A stretch of DNA of 64,000 nt, from assembly GCA_014058405.1 (NCBI GenBank), contig CP047423.1, positions 2,629,777 to 2,693,776 on the forward strand. Direction: 5' to 3'. Position numbers and translations under genes: made by a program. Under the pieces are notes generated by a model. That model made no database searches. It was given only the letters and a program-made list of their open reading frames with translations, and had not been told where the DNA came from. Below are positions 53,491 through 62,363 of this stretch, piece by piece (position 1 is the first letter of the stretch; each line of letters opens with the position of its first letter). Source of the stretch: Candidatus Nitrospira kreftii (GTDB taxonomy: Bacteria; Nitrospirota; Nitrospiria; Nitrospirales; Nitrospiraceae).

Positions 53491-54354
53491 CTACGCGACT
53501 GCGGCCCTTGCTTCGTACTCGGCCGGGGAGTCATAGCCGAGGGTCGAGTGCCGACGCGTCCGATTGTAGAACACCTCGATGTATTCGAAAATGTCCTGTT
53601 TCGCTTCCGCTCGTGTGGCATAGTGCCGATGGTACACGAGTTCCTGCTTCAATGTTCCGAAGAAGCTCTCGACACAGGCGTTGTCCCAGCAATTGCCGGT
53701 GCGGCTCATACTGGCTGTGATGCCATGCGTGGTGAGCAACTGCTGGTAGGCCTCTGCCGCATATTGACTCCCGCGATCGGAGTGATGCAGGAGTCCTGCT
53801 GTGGGCTGCCGCGTGGCGAGCGCCATGCGGAGGGCCTGTTCGGTTAAATCTCCGGTCAAGCGCGGGCCCATCGCCCAGCCGATGACGGCACGCGAGTACA
53901 GATCCAGCAGCACGGCCAGATACAGCCAGCCCTCCATTGTCCAGACGTAGGTGATATCGCCTGCCCAGACCTGGTTGGGCTGGGGCACCCTGAACTGGCG
54001 GTCAAGCGTGTTAGCCGCCACGGGCAAGCCGTGCGACGAGTATGTGGTAGCCCGCCACTTCTTCACGGTCTTGGCCCGGAGGCCATTGTGACGCATTAGC
54101 CGCGCCACGCGATGCTCTCCCACCCGGTGACCCTGTTTGCGGAGCGCCCGCCAAATACTCGGACTGCCGTAGGTCTGGCGACTGTCCTGATGGAGCACGC
54201 GGATTGTGACCAGGAGCGTCCGATTGGCGACCGCCTGCCGACTCTCAGGACGTCCGCGCCACGCATAATACCCCGCAGGGGAGACCGCCAGTGCTCGGCA
54301 CATGAGGCGGATCGGATAGCGACGGTCGTGCTCCTGGATCGCGCGGTATCTCAT
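53491..54354 (-). CDS. IS3-family transposase OrfB, element X copy 2
   Basis: 287 aa, same sequence as the OrfB at 43320-44183. Confidence 0.95.
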   Translation of the reverse strand: MRYRAIQEHDRRYPIRLMCRALAVSPAGYYAWRGRPESRQAVANRTLLVTIRVLHQDSRQTYGSPSIWRALRKQGHRVGEHRVARLMRHNGLRAKTVKKWRATTYSSHGLPVAANTLDRQFRVPQPNQVWAGDITYVWTMEGWLYLAVLLDLYSRAVIGWAMGPRLTGDLTEQALRMALATRQPTAGLLHHSDRGSQYAAEAYQQLLTTHGITASMSRTGNCWDNACVESFFGTLKQELVYHRHYATRAEAKQDIFEYIEVFYNRTRRHSTLGYDSPAEYEARAAVA

Positions 54355-54647
54355 TGGGACTCCCTCGCGAAGAACGCCGCCGCACGTTTTAAAAAATCCC
54401 GCTCCTGCTTCAGGACGGCATTTTCACGCCGCAGTCGGGCCAGTTCGGCCTCCTCAGCTCGGAGGTCCTGCCGCGTCCTTCCACGCTCCTCTGCCTGCTG
54501 CTGCTCCGCCCGCCAGCGGTAGAGCAGATGGTCGGCAATGCCCAGATCTCTGGCTACGTGTGCAACCGGTCGTGCCGAGTCTCGGACCAACCGCACTGCT
54601 TCTGTCTTAAACTCTTCCGTATACTGCCGTCTGGTCTTGGTGCTCAT
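54351..54647 (-). CDS. IS3-family transposase OrfA, element X copy 2
   Basis: 98 aa, same sequence as the OrfA at 44180-44476. Confidence 0.92.
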   Translation of the reverse strand: MSTKTRRQYTEEFKTEAVRLVRDSARPVAHVARDLGIADHLLYRWRAEQQQAEERGRTRQDLRAEEAELARLRRENAVLKQERDFLKRAAAFFARESQ

Positions 54648-55005
54648 GCTGCCCTCCAATTTCATCAAACTCCTCCTTATACAGGTGTCTGTGAAATCGG
54701 GGGAAGGTCAGAGAGCTAGGACGCTATTACGCCCGACAACTTGCTTGGTTCTTTGGAAAAGAGGATGGGCAGACAGTCAGTAAGCAGTTGAGGCAAGAAC
54801 GCTTTCGGCATGCGATTTCGTACCAAAATCAGAACCGATTAGTCCCTCAATCAATTCTTGTGGAAGACACAAAGGCTGGGATGCCCGGCATGTGCGTAAA
54901 AGTAAAACATTGAGAGGTTATGGGACGGATATCTTTATAGCTAAGCCATAGTTAGTGATAGTCACGAACGATCTCATCCAGGGGTTTTGTATGATCGTAC
55001 TGACG

Positions 55006-55234
55006 AAGACAAAAAGGGGTCGGGGGTCTTTCTGTGACAGGACTTCCACCTCCTCGCTACAAGACCCTGCATACCGCGCCGTCCACGCCTTGCTGCCGGA
55101 GATCTCGCCTACCATGTCCTGAATCGTCGTGTCGGGCGACTTCAGCCAAATATGCCGCGCACGTGCTGTTGGGCTCAGGCATGACTAGCGACATATCGTG
55201 ATTGTGGTGCACACGCTACGCGTGAAGGACCGCA
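55006..55234. repeat. 230-bp direct repeat, left copy
   Basis: About 90 percent similar by eye to 56580-56806, beginning GACAAAAA(A)GGGGTCGGG and ending at GCGTGAAGGACCG. No credible ORF. The pair brackets the frameshifted TPR gene. Confidence 0.8.
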
Positions 55235-55487
55235 AACCCCGCCTCCGCTTTTGTAGGAAAGCTCTGTCTACCGCTCACTCTCTTCCTGCTTGACTGGGAC
55301 TGATCTGGGGTCTGGAGTCATTGTTTGGCGAACCACCGCAAGAAACGACTCCCGACCCCGTCTCTGACCTCTACCCCAGGGAAGAAACTGGAGAAGTTGT
55401 CATAATGCTGTTGATTTCCATCCGATCTCAGCGTAGAAATGACCGCTTCTGGCCGAAAACAAATCCGCCTTAGAATACAGTGTCAAA

Positions 55488-56502
55488 ATGAAGTGGAAGG
55501 ATAGAATAATAGGGGCGCTTATTTCTCTTGTCGTTACGATAGGAGCAGGCATCGGTGTTTATTATTTTTACCAAAGAGCCTGCCTATGTCAAAACTGAAC
55601 GGCTTATATATTCTGTCCAACAGACTGCTTCATTTTCAGGAGGAACAGAGAACCTAGCCCTTGCAGTAATGACATTACAGAACGAAGGTGGGATTGCTGC
55701 GAAGCATGTAACTCTCGTTTTATCGCTCAAAGCTGCGAATATCCGAGACCTGGCTATTGCATCCAATGCCGGATTGCCTCCAATTAAAAAAGACATAAAA
55801 AGTAAGAGCGCTGAAGTCATTCTTGATGCTCTACTTCCCAAAGAGTCTCTTACAATTAATCTTCTGTTATCATTCCCTGAAACACCAACAATTTCGGTTC
55901 GAAGCGAGGAAAGTATCGGAATTGAATCTCCATTTGAAAGTCTATCCACTCATAAACCATCCTCGGTCAACACAATCTTAGAATACCTAGTGCCAATCAC
56001 TGGCGTGCTGGTGAGTATTCTTGCTTTTCTAAGTAGAAGAATCCTAGATAAAGGTTCCTCTGGAAATGGGAAAACCGAGGAAGAGCACTATTTATCCTCA
56101 GATAGGAACAATGCAGCGTTTTTAATGCTACATCGCGGCTTCGTCGATGATGCCGCCATAATCCTTAGCGATGCCATCCATTCAGGTCGACATGATCCGT
56201 TTACGTTTTCGAACTTTGCATTGTGTAAGGCAATAAAGGGTGATCTTGAAGGTGGGGAAACCTTAATGCGTGCAGCTGAATTTTATAACGCTACCTCGCA
56301 TGGCAAGGCTGTCGTGGCCTTCAACAAAGCTTTAATATTTCAACTCACGGATCATCGTGATCAGACGATAGAAATGCTCAGGGCAGCAATCGAATTGAGT
56401 CCAACCAAAATAAGACGCTACTGCCGAATCAGTGTTCATCTTGATCCAATCCGAAAAGATCCAGTCTTCGAAGAACTAGTTAGGAGTCCACCTGCCAAGT
56501 AA
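55488..56502 (+). pseudogene. TPR membrane protein with a one-base frameshift
   Basis: ATG 55488 reads MKWKDRIIGALISLVVTIGA...GVYYF, a good N-terminal membrane anchor, but shifts out of frame in a run of five T at 55561-55567. The other frame continues TKEPAYVKTERLIYSVQQTA to a stop at 56502. Removing one T gives a protein of about 337 aa: anchor, beta-rich domain, second helix (ILEYLVPITGVLVSILAFL) and a TPR-like C-terminus (NNAAFLMLHRGFVDDAAIIL). It may be a real pseudogene or a sequencing error in the homopolymer. Confidence 0.7.
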
Positions 56503-56579
56503 ATCAATGATGGCATCGCGGCAAGAAATAATTACAGGAACCTCCGTGAAACAAGTGGGGCACCCATTAGAAGGCTCCT

Positions 56580-56806
56580 AGACAAAAAAGGGGTCGGGAG
56601 TCTTTCCTTGACGGGACTTTCACCTCTTCGCTACAAGATCCTGCATACCGAGCCGTCCACGCCTTGCCGCCGGAGATCTCGCCTACCATGTCCTGAATCG
56701 TCGTGTCAGGCGACTTCCGCTGACTATGCCGCGCACGTACTGTTGGGCTCAGGCATGACTGGCGACATCTCGTGATTGTGGCGCACACGCTACGCGTGAA
56801 GGACCG
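56580..56806. repeat. 230-bp direct repeat, right copy
   Basis: Partner of 55006-55234. Directly after it (56807-56860) comes GAAACTTTGGGGTCAGATC..., a string related to those at 57779 and 57976. 56861-57023 hold no gene. Confidence 0.8.
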
Positions 56807-57023
56807 AGATGAAACTTTGGGGTCAGATCTTGTATCGTGTATTCTATGGCACGAGAATGTTTTTCGATGGCTCGCCTCTGCGTCTTATGCCGGACTCTGT
56901 TTCCAATCGCATTGCTTGAATCGAGCCGAGGCACCGGGGATCATCTTCATTCGATGAGATTTCGCTGTGTCTGTCTAATGGCTTGAGGGAACGCACGTTC
57001 ACAGGAATATCCAAGGCGCCGTA

Positions 57024-57440
57024 CTAAGCCGACCGCGAAGGAGGGCTATGCCAAACTAAAATCTGTGGGATTTTCAGAAAGTGTGCGTCCGTCGTGATCA
57101 CCACCAGCCCATACTGCATCGCAGACGCGGCAATCCAGATGTCGTTCGTGGGAATCGGGGTCCCCGCATTCCACAATGCATTGAGCATCACCGCATGGCG
57201 TTCGGCAGTTTCCTCATCGATTGTCACAGCTGAGACTCGGGGCGACGCGAGAAACTGACGCAAGCGCGCTTCATTTTTCGGCTGCATACGACCCCGCAGA
57301 AATCCAGCCCGCAATTCTCCAAGGACCACGGCATTGACGTAAATGGCATCGACAGTCTGAAGCATCTCTTTGACCGTTGGATCGCCTCGCATGAAGGCGG
57401 AGTAGGCTGACGTATCGAGCATCACTCGACTCATCTCCAC
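57024..57440 (-). CDS. vapC: PIN-domain toxin, VapC family
   Basis: A 138-aa PIN nuclease: Asp in VMLDTSAYSAFMRGD, Glu in AVVLGELRAGF, Asp in IPTNDIWIAASAM, final Asp in VITTDAHFLKI. Closest in layout to FitB/VapC enzymes. Overlaps the antitoxin gene by 10 bp. Confidence 0.92.
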   Translation of the reverse strand: MEMSRVMLDTSAYSAFMRGDPTVKEMLQTVDAIYVNAVVLGELRAGFLRGRMQPKNEARLRQFLASPRVSAVTIDEETAERHAVMLNALWNAGTPIPTNDIWIAASAMQYGLVVITTDAHFLKIPQILVWHSPPSRSA

Positions 57441-57688
57441 ATCTCCACATCAACTCCTCGTTGCTTCGCCAACGCCCGATCAAAGGCCTCAGCTTCCGGC
57501 TTGCTCCAAGACCCAGCCAGTTCATCGAGGTCATGGTATTGGCGAACCGTTTTCCGTTCTGACTCGCCGAGATGATCTTGCAAGAGACCGATTACCACCT
57601 TATTCACGCTCACGCCTTTTTTCTTCGCCCGTTCACGAATCGTGCGATCCAACTTGGGAGGAAGATTTCTTAAGGTGACGGCTTTCAT
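57431..57688 (-). CDS. vapB: FitA/VapB-type ribbon-helix-helix antitoxin
   Basis: 85 aa from ATG 57688 (GATGGAGGTGTG upstream). RHH (KAVTLRNLPPKLDRTIRERA then VSVNKVVIGLLQDHL) plus a C-terminal segment (DLDELAGSWSKPEAEAFDRA) typical of FitA, which inserts into the toxin. Confidence 0.9.
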   Translation of the reverse strand: MKAVTLRNLPPKLDRTIRERAKKKGVSVNKVVIGLLQDHLGESERKTVRQYHDLDELAGSWSKPEAEAFDRALAKQRGVDVEMWR

Positions 57689-57776
57689 CACACCTCCATC
57701 TGCATCACATCATGCATCATGACGATGCATCACGATAGTACTGCGCGAGGCGTTCGTCAATGATCTGGTACCGTGT

Positions 57777-58075
57777 AGTGGAAACTTAGGGTCAAGTCTT
57801 GTTATCGGCGTGCAATGAATCAATCGTATGACTTGCATGCTCGGACCGTCCGATAAACGGGGACATTCTCAATTTTCGAGCAGGTACAGACTTCGTTTCT
57901 CGCCCCTCCAAGTTATGTAGAGCTTCATGGCCAAGTCGTCCTCGATTATCTCCAGCTTATCACTCGGCGCATAGCGTTTCAGGAGTGGAAACTTAGGGTC
58001 ACGTCTTGTTTTATGCATGCGATGGATCAGTCTCATGACTCGCATGCCGGGACCGTCGTCTGTTCTTTCAAGCAC
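57777..58075. repeat. Degenerate repeat/remnant region
   Basis: GTGGAAACTTAGGGTCAAGTCTTG (in part) occurs at 57777 and again at 57974, each followed by CATGCRATGRATCA-like sequence. A minus-strand ORF of 68 codons (57869-58075) crosses it and ends in KLYITWRGEKRSLYLLEN, which looks like a gene fragment. Probably decayed mobile DNA. Confidence 0.5.
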
Positions 58076-58105
58076 GTGGCATTCAATGCTGCAGGTAGGC
58101 GCGCG

Positions 58106-58492
58106 CTATCGACCACTTCCATCGAGACTGCGGATGAGCACGGCGCGCCCGTGGCGATCGAGCCAGGATTGAATGCGGTCGCCCACATGGGCCGGGCGAT
58201 CGATCCGAGTATTCTCGTCATGCGGAATACGGATTTCCTGCCCCTGGACGTCTCGGATCAGGTACGCGCCACCCTCCAAGACCTGCACTTGGCCGACTAC
58301 GGATACAGAGGAAGGCTCCCCGACACACTGGGCAACACGCTGTTGCTCACCTAACGTCCCCGACACGATCCCCATCCCCAGATACTCCTGTGACGAATTC
58401 CCCTGCACAGCAGACTGAGCACAGCTTGTCACCACGACCAGCAGAGAAGGCAACAACACCGCATATCGGTAGGATATGAGCATAGACATCAT
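58106..58492 (-). CDS. Small lipoprotein
   Basis: 128 aa with a lipobox (LLPSLLVVVTSC) and a compact beta domain (VVGQVQVLEGGAYLIRDVQG then IRIPHDENTRIDRPAHVGDR) resembling small OB-like periplasmic folds. No family named. 58493-58975 on this side of the coiled-coil gene hold no gene I can support. Confidence 0.7.
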   Translation of the reverse strand: MMSMLISYRYAVLLPSLLVVVTSCAQSAVQGNSSQEYLGMGIVSGTLGEQQRVAQCVGEPSSVSVVGQVQVLEGGAYLIRDVQGQEIRIPHDENTRIDRPAHVGDRIQSWLDRHGRAVLIRSLDGSGR

Positions 58493-58975
58493 GGTTTAGA
58501 CCTCCACATATGAACCGGATGGGGTCGGTGCCAGAGAAGTTATGATGAGCACCCAGTCGTCACTATTTCATAGAGCGACAGATTGCTCAAGAAAGTGTGG
58601 GAAACGCAGTCAGCAACGATCGATTCACGGAGAACATACGATCTAGCTGGGAAAATTTCTCGACCAGCACGCGAGTGAGTGAGAAGGTTCCTTCTGGATG
58701 GGATGCGCCCAGATTCGTGAAGTTGACGCCTTCCTCCTGACGCAGTTCCCGCATGGTGATTCTCGGGCTCCTCTCTCCCACCATTTATTGTATTGCTTAT
58801 GATGTTCTTTAATGAGACTGCGCACCAAATTTCGTGTGTAATGCGCCCTGATAAATTGGGCAGCTAGCGCTCAAACTTATCGATGTCGGTCTTGGTCCAT
58901 TTTCGCAATCTGATCGAAGCGGAACACGCCCTATTCATTGAGTCACCATTCCAGAACGGGACCGACACCAAATAT

Positions 58976-59656
58976 TCATTTGAGATCATCCGGACTGTGT
59001 CGAGGAGCCTTCCTGACGTCGTCCGATACAGTCGTTTGAGGCGTTTTAGTCGGGCCTGGTTTGTCCCGGTACACGATTTTTTCCACCAGTTTCTCGACCG
59101 GCACTTCCACGCGCTTCTCCACCACCTTCTCGACGATCCCTGGTGGCCGGGCTTCCAACTTGGCGATCTGTTCCCGCAATCCCCCGATCACCGCCACTTC
59201 ACTCTCCAGTGCCGTGATCCGGGCCACGTGCGCCGGATTGTCTACCTGCCGCTCTACCGGCTTCTCCACGATCTTCTCCACCGGCACTTCCACTCGCTTC
59301 TCCACCACCTTCTCGACAATCTTCGGCGGCCGCGCCTCCAGCTTCGCAATCTGCTCCCGCAGCCCCCCAATCACGGCCACCTCGCTCTCGAGTGTCTTGA
59401 TCCGTGCCAGGTGCGCCGGATTGTCTACCTGCCGCTCCACTGGCTTCTCCACGATCTTCTCGACCGGCACTTCCACCCGTTTCTCAATTGTCCGAACTCC
59501 CATCTGGTGCTTTTGCCACAGAGCAAGTTCTTCGGTTAGTCGTCCGATTTCCTGCTTTTTTTCAGCCGCCCACGGACGAAATCGCATACCTTGGAAACCC
59601 CACCCGATCAGCCCTGCACCCAGCAAGGCAGGCAACCAACAGACCCACGAGCTCAT
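58976..59656 (-). CDS. Membrane-anchored repeat protein, coiled coil
   Basis: 226 aa; N-terminal transmembrane helix (WVCWLPALLGAGLIGWGF), then two and a half near-identical repeats of about 55 residues. Each repeat has a Val/Glu/Lys-rich extended part (KRVEVPVEKIVEKPVERQVD), then a helix (LESEVAVIGGLREQIAKLEA). The DNA is repeated too, at about 162-bp period between 59095 and 59470. The start overlaps the stop of the OmpA-type gene (ATGA). It probably spans or stiffens the periplasm with its partner. Confidence 0.8.
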   Translation of the reverse strand: MSSWVCWLPALLGAGLIGWGFQGMRFRPWAAEKKQEIGRLTEELALWQKHQMGVRTIEKRVEVPVEKIVEKPVERQVDNPAHLARIKTLESEVAVIGGLREQIAKLEARPPKIVEKVVEKRVEVPVEKIVEKPVERQVDNPAHVARITALESEVAVIGGLREQIAKLEARPPGIVEKVVEKRVEVPVEKLVEKIVYRDKPGPTKTPQTTVSDDVRKAPRHSPDDLK

Positions 59657-60198
59657 GGCTGCTCTCCTTTCACCCGAACGAGGAATTCGATTCTCCTATT
59701 TCGGGATCGCCCTTCTGCCGTCGCGTTATCGGCGAGCGGACGCGAAGCTCCATAGCCTTTGAACGTGAGTCGATTGGCAGCCACTCCTTTCGACACCAAG
59801 TAGTCCATGACGGCTTTCGCACGATTTTCTGACAGCGCCAGGTTCCTGTCTTCCGCCCCGACGTTATCGGTATGCCCGCCAATTTCAAAGGCGGCAGTGT
59901 GGTTCTGTTGTAGAATCGGCAAGACCTGACCGAGAGTCGACCGGCCTTCCGGCAGAAGGACAGCACTGTTGGTTTGAAAGGTGATGGTTCGGCCGGTCAA
60001 CACGTCATCAATCTTTTTCTTCATGACTGCCGGGGAGGGGATCGATGGTTCCGCCGGTGTTGTCACAGGGGAAGAGGTACTCGTTGATTGGGTCGTGGAC
60101 CGCGATGGAGTCGAGGTGGGCGACTCCTGACAAAGAAGGAAGGTCAAGATAATCAGGACGACTCCGATTCCAACCAACTTGGAATCCTTGCTGTACAT
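59653..60198 (-). CDS. OmpA-family peptidoglycan-binding protein
   Basis: 181 aa from ATG 60198 (GAGGTAATAGCC upstream). Single membrane anchor (LVGIGVVLIILTFLL), Ser/Thr/Pro linker, then an OmpA-C domain (about 80-180): ITFQTNSAVLLPEGRSTL, FEIGGHTDNVGAEDRNLALS, RAKAVMDYLVSKGV, ASRPLADNATAEGRSRNRRI. The conserved Asp and Arg that grip diaminopimelate are present. Confidence 0.92.
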   Translation of the reverse strand: MYSKDSKLVGIGVVLIILTFLLCQESPTSTPSRSTTQSTSTSSPVTTPAEPSIPSPAVMKKKIDDVLTGRTITFQTNSAVLLPEGRSTLGQVLPILQQNHTAAFEIGGHTDNVGAEDRNLALSENRAKAVMDYLVSKGVAANRLTFKGYGASRPLADNATAEGRSRNRRIEFLVRVKGEQP

Positions 60199-60359
60199 GG
60201 CTATTACCTCGTAAGGAGCGCGCAGTAGTGCAGTGGTATTGACACTGTGCATTGTACGTGTGGAGCGGGCAACGGCGTCAAGGTGTTTTCCTCGTTACCG
60301 TTAGATCCCCCTTCCGGCACAGTTGACACCATCTGAGCTGCTGCGTACCCTTCGCGCTC

Positions 60360-61811
60360 ATGAAACCGGCTCCATCTCATTCGAGAGCACTCCTGCATGA
60401 CCTTGGCGTCTGGCTTTTGCTCGGATGCACAACGTGGTTGTTCGGCTGCGAATACGTTCGTCCGACCATGAATGCGCCGTTGGCGAGATGGGACGAAGCC
60501 TACGGCTACCGCTCTACCAACCTCCCTCCGTCAAATACAAGCAGTTCCGACAGCCTCTTCATCGTGGCCTCGTTCTCTGGTGGTGGCACGCGCGCGTCAG
60601 CCTTGGCCTATGGCGTGCTGCAGGAACTGGCGCGAACATCGATCCGGTGGGAAGGCATTGATAAGCGGTTGGTCGACGAGTTGAACATCATCAATGCCCT
60701 GTCCGGCGGAAGTTTCACCGCCGCCTACTACGGCCTCTACGGCGACAGGATCTTTCAGGATTTTGAACACCGGTTTCTCCGCAAAAACTGGGAGAGCGAG
60801 CTGCGGTCTCGGATTTTTCGTTCGCCCTCCAATTGGCTACGACTTTGGTCGCCGTATTTTGGTCGCGCCCATATCTTTTCTGAGCTGTTGGATGAAGCGC
60901 TGTTCGATGGACACACATTCGGCGACCTGGTCGCCCAGCACCGTCGACCCATGATTTTCATCCATGCCTCTGATATGGTCAGTCTCTCGCGGTTCGAATT
61001 CAACCAATTCCAGTTCGACCTGATCTGCTCCGACCTCAACCAGCTTCCTATCTCGGTGGCGACCGCCTCATCAGCTGCACTGCCGGTGATTCTCAGCCCT
61101 ATTTCGATGACGAACTATGCCGGACAATGCGGATATCATCCCTCGATGTTACTGCAAGAGGCGAAGAAAACATCTTTGGGCAGACAGCGAGCGAACGAGC
61201 TACGGTCATACCTCGATCCCAAGAAACGCCCCTATATCCACCTGCTGGACGGTGGGCTGTCCGACAACATCGGCATGCGAGAAGTGCTGGAGAATACGGC
61301 ATTCGTCGGGGACCTGGAATCGACATTCCTGTCGTTGGGTGCGAAGCAGATCAGAAAATTGGTCTATCTGATCGTCAATGCCGAGACTAGGCAGGACCCG
61401 AGCCAATACACCCTGAACAACATCCCCGGCCTCATGCGGGTCAGCCGGGCGCTCGTCGACATTCCCATCGATCGTTATTCGACCGACACCATAGAACTGT
61501 TGGAGGAAACCATCCAGCAATGGCGATTCCAACTTCGCCAGCGATCGGAAGGCACGTCAAGCATTTTCGCCCCCAACGCGGACATCTATTTCATCAACGT
61601 CAGCCTGACCGAAGTGACTGATCCGGAGGAAGAATCGCGCTTGATGAATATCCCCACCAACCTCGCGCTCACCAACGAGGAGGTCGATCATCTCCTGCTG
61701 GCCGGATCGCGCTTACTTCGCGATAGTCCTGAATTTCAGCGATTGATCAGCGATCTGGGGAAAGATGCCGCGGCGAGTTCCGAGCTGTCTACGGACCCAC
61801 CAAAACCGTAG
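60360..61811 (+). CDS. Patatin-like phospholipase, lipoprotein
   Basis: A 483-aa protein with an N-terminal lipoprotein signal (LLGCTTWLFGC). Patatin motifs are intact: VASFSGGGTRASALAYGVLQ (oxyanion), NALSGGSFTAAYYGLYG (serine elbow) and LLDGGLSDNIGMREV (catalytic Asp). A C-terminal region of about 150 aa is family-specific. It acts as a periplasmic or outer-membrane acyl hydrolase. It is related in plan, though not closely in sequence, to the broken patatin gene at 50014. Confidence 0.92.
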   Translation: MKPAPSHSRALLHDLGVWLLLGCTTWLFGCEYVRPTMNAPLARWDEAYGYRSTNLPPSNTSSSDSLFIVASFSGGGTRASALAYGVLQELARTSIRWEGIDKRLVDELNIINALSGGSFTAAYYGLYGDRIFQDFEHRFLRKNWESELRSRIFRSPSNWLRLWSPYFGRAHIFSELLDEALFDGHTFGDLVAQHRRPMIFIHASDMVSLSRFEFNQFQFDLICSDLNQLPISVATASSAALPVILSPISMTNYAGQCGYHPSMLLQEAKKTSLGRQRANELRSYLDPKKRPYIHLLDGGLSDNIGMREVLENTAFVGDLESTFLSLGAKQIRKLVYLIVNAETRQDPSQYTLNNIPGLMRVSRALVDIPIDRYSTDTIELLEETIQQWRFQLRQRSEGTSSIFAPNADIYFINVSLTEVTDPEEESRLMNIPTNLALTNEEVDHLLLAGSRLLRDSPEFQRLISDLGKDAAASSELSTDPPKP

Positions 61812-61921
61812 CCATCCGAGGCAGAGCCAGCCTCAGAAACACCAAGTAGACAGAGATATGTCCTAGGCGGAACCTCACCATCTACCCGGCAGCAGGTCGA
61901 CAGACGCTGAACTTCGGCGAT

Positions 61922-62350
61922 CTACCAGCCACAGGCGATTTTCATTTCTGATTCGTCATCACTGCCGGGAATCACACGGGACCACTCCCGTGTGGCCTGT
62001 GCCGCATAGAGCACGCGGCCTTGTCCCATAGCCTGTTTATAGAACCACTGATGCAGTGATCGACTCTTCTTCCCATGACAATCGTATTGGCGTTTAATCC
62101 TGATTGAGCGATAGGGACCTCGGGGAATCGCTCGTTCTACGCGAAAGTCTCGCATGGTCCAGAGTGTGACCCGTTGTCCGGAAACTCCGATAGTGGTCAT
62201 GTCTACATAGCGGTCGAACTTGTGAGTTCCGCCGACGTTCACCCATTCCGCTGCCTGCGCAACGGCGCCGACCAGAGGAACATACGCCACCATCACACAG
62301 AAGGCCACCATCCCGGGAACGCGGAATACTTTGAGTGGATATTTCGCCAT
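61922..62350 (-). CDS. Exported protein, surface-adhesin-E-like
   Basis: 142 aa from ATG 62350 (AAAAGGAGAC upstream), beginning 13 bp after the peroxidase stop. Signal peptide (MVAFCVMVAYVPLVGAVAQA), then a small beta domain (EWVNVGGTHKFDRYVDMTTI, VTLWTMRDFRVER, RIKRQYDCHGKKSRSL) resembling the surface-adhesin E domain, with two Cys. Function not established. Confidence 0.72.
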   Translation of the reverse strand: MAKYPLKVFRVPGMVAFCVMVAYVPLVGAVAQAAEWVNVGGTHKFDRYVDMTTIGVSGQRVTLWTMRDFRVERAIPRGPYRSIRIKRQYDCHGKKSRSLHQWFYKQAMGQGRVLYAAQATREWSRVIPGSDDESEMKIACGW

Positions 62351-62363
62351 GTCTCCTTTTGTT

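Larger units (their letters stand above)
53461..54710 (-). mobile_element. IS3-family element X, copy 2
   Basis: 1250 bp with GAG duplicated at 53458-53460 and 54711-54713, a clean insertion into the patatin gene. Same orientation as copy 1. Confidence 0.93.
50014..54913 (+). pseudogene. Patatin-like phospholipase lipoprotein split by two insertions
   Basis: Pieces 50014-51771, 53217-53460 and 54714-54913 join in one frame to 733 aa after removing element Y copy 2 (GTC duplication) and element X copy 2 (GAG duplication). Lipobox FIGSGC gives a lipoprotein. Patatin motifs: oxyanion GLALAGGGIKAADFSIGVLQ (about 47-66), nucleophile serine in STVSGGGYAALWY and catalytic Asp in IRLSDGGQSEDLG. Both catalytic residues lie before the first insertion, so a truncated product might retain part of the activity. 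The native C-terminus ends CVKVKH. Confidence 0.88.

Noticed and set aside
53187-53720. A 177-codon chimeric ORF
   Set aside because: It starts in one IS end, passes through the middle piece of the patatin gene and ends in another IS.
58587-58784. A 65-codon minus-strand ORF
   Set aside because: Some stretches look coding, but there is no ribosome site, family or neighbour support.
58883-59762. Two long plus-strand ORFs with repeated His/Leu- and Ser/Thr-rich units
   Set aside because: Antisense shadows of the repeat-rich coiled-coil gene.
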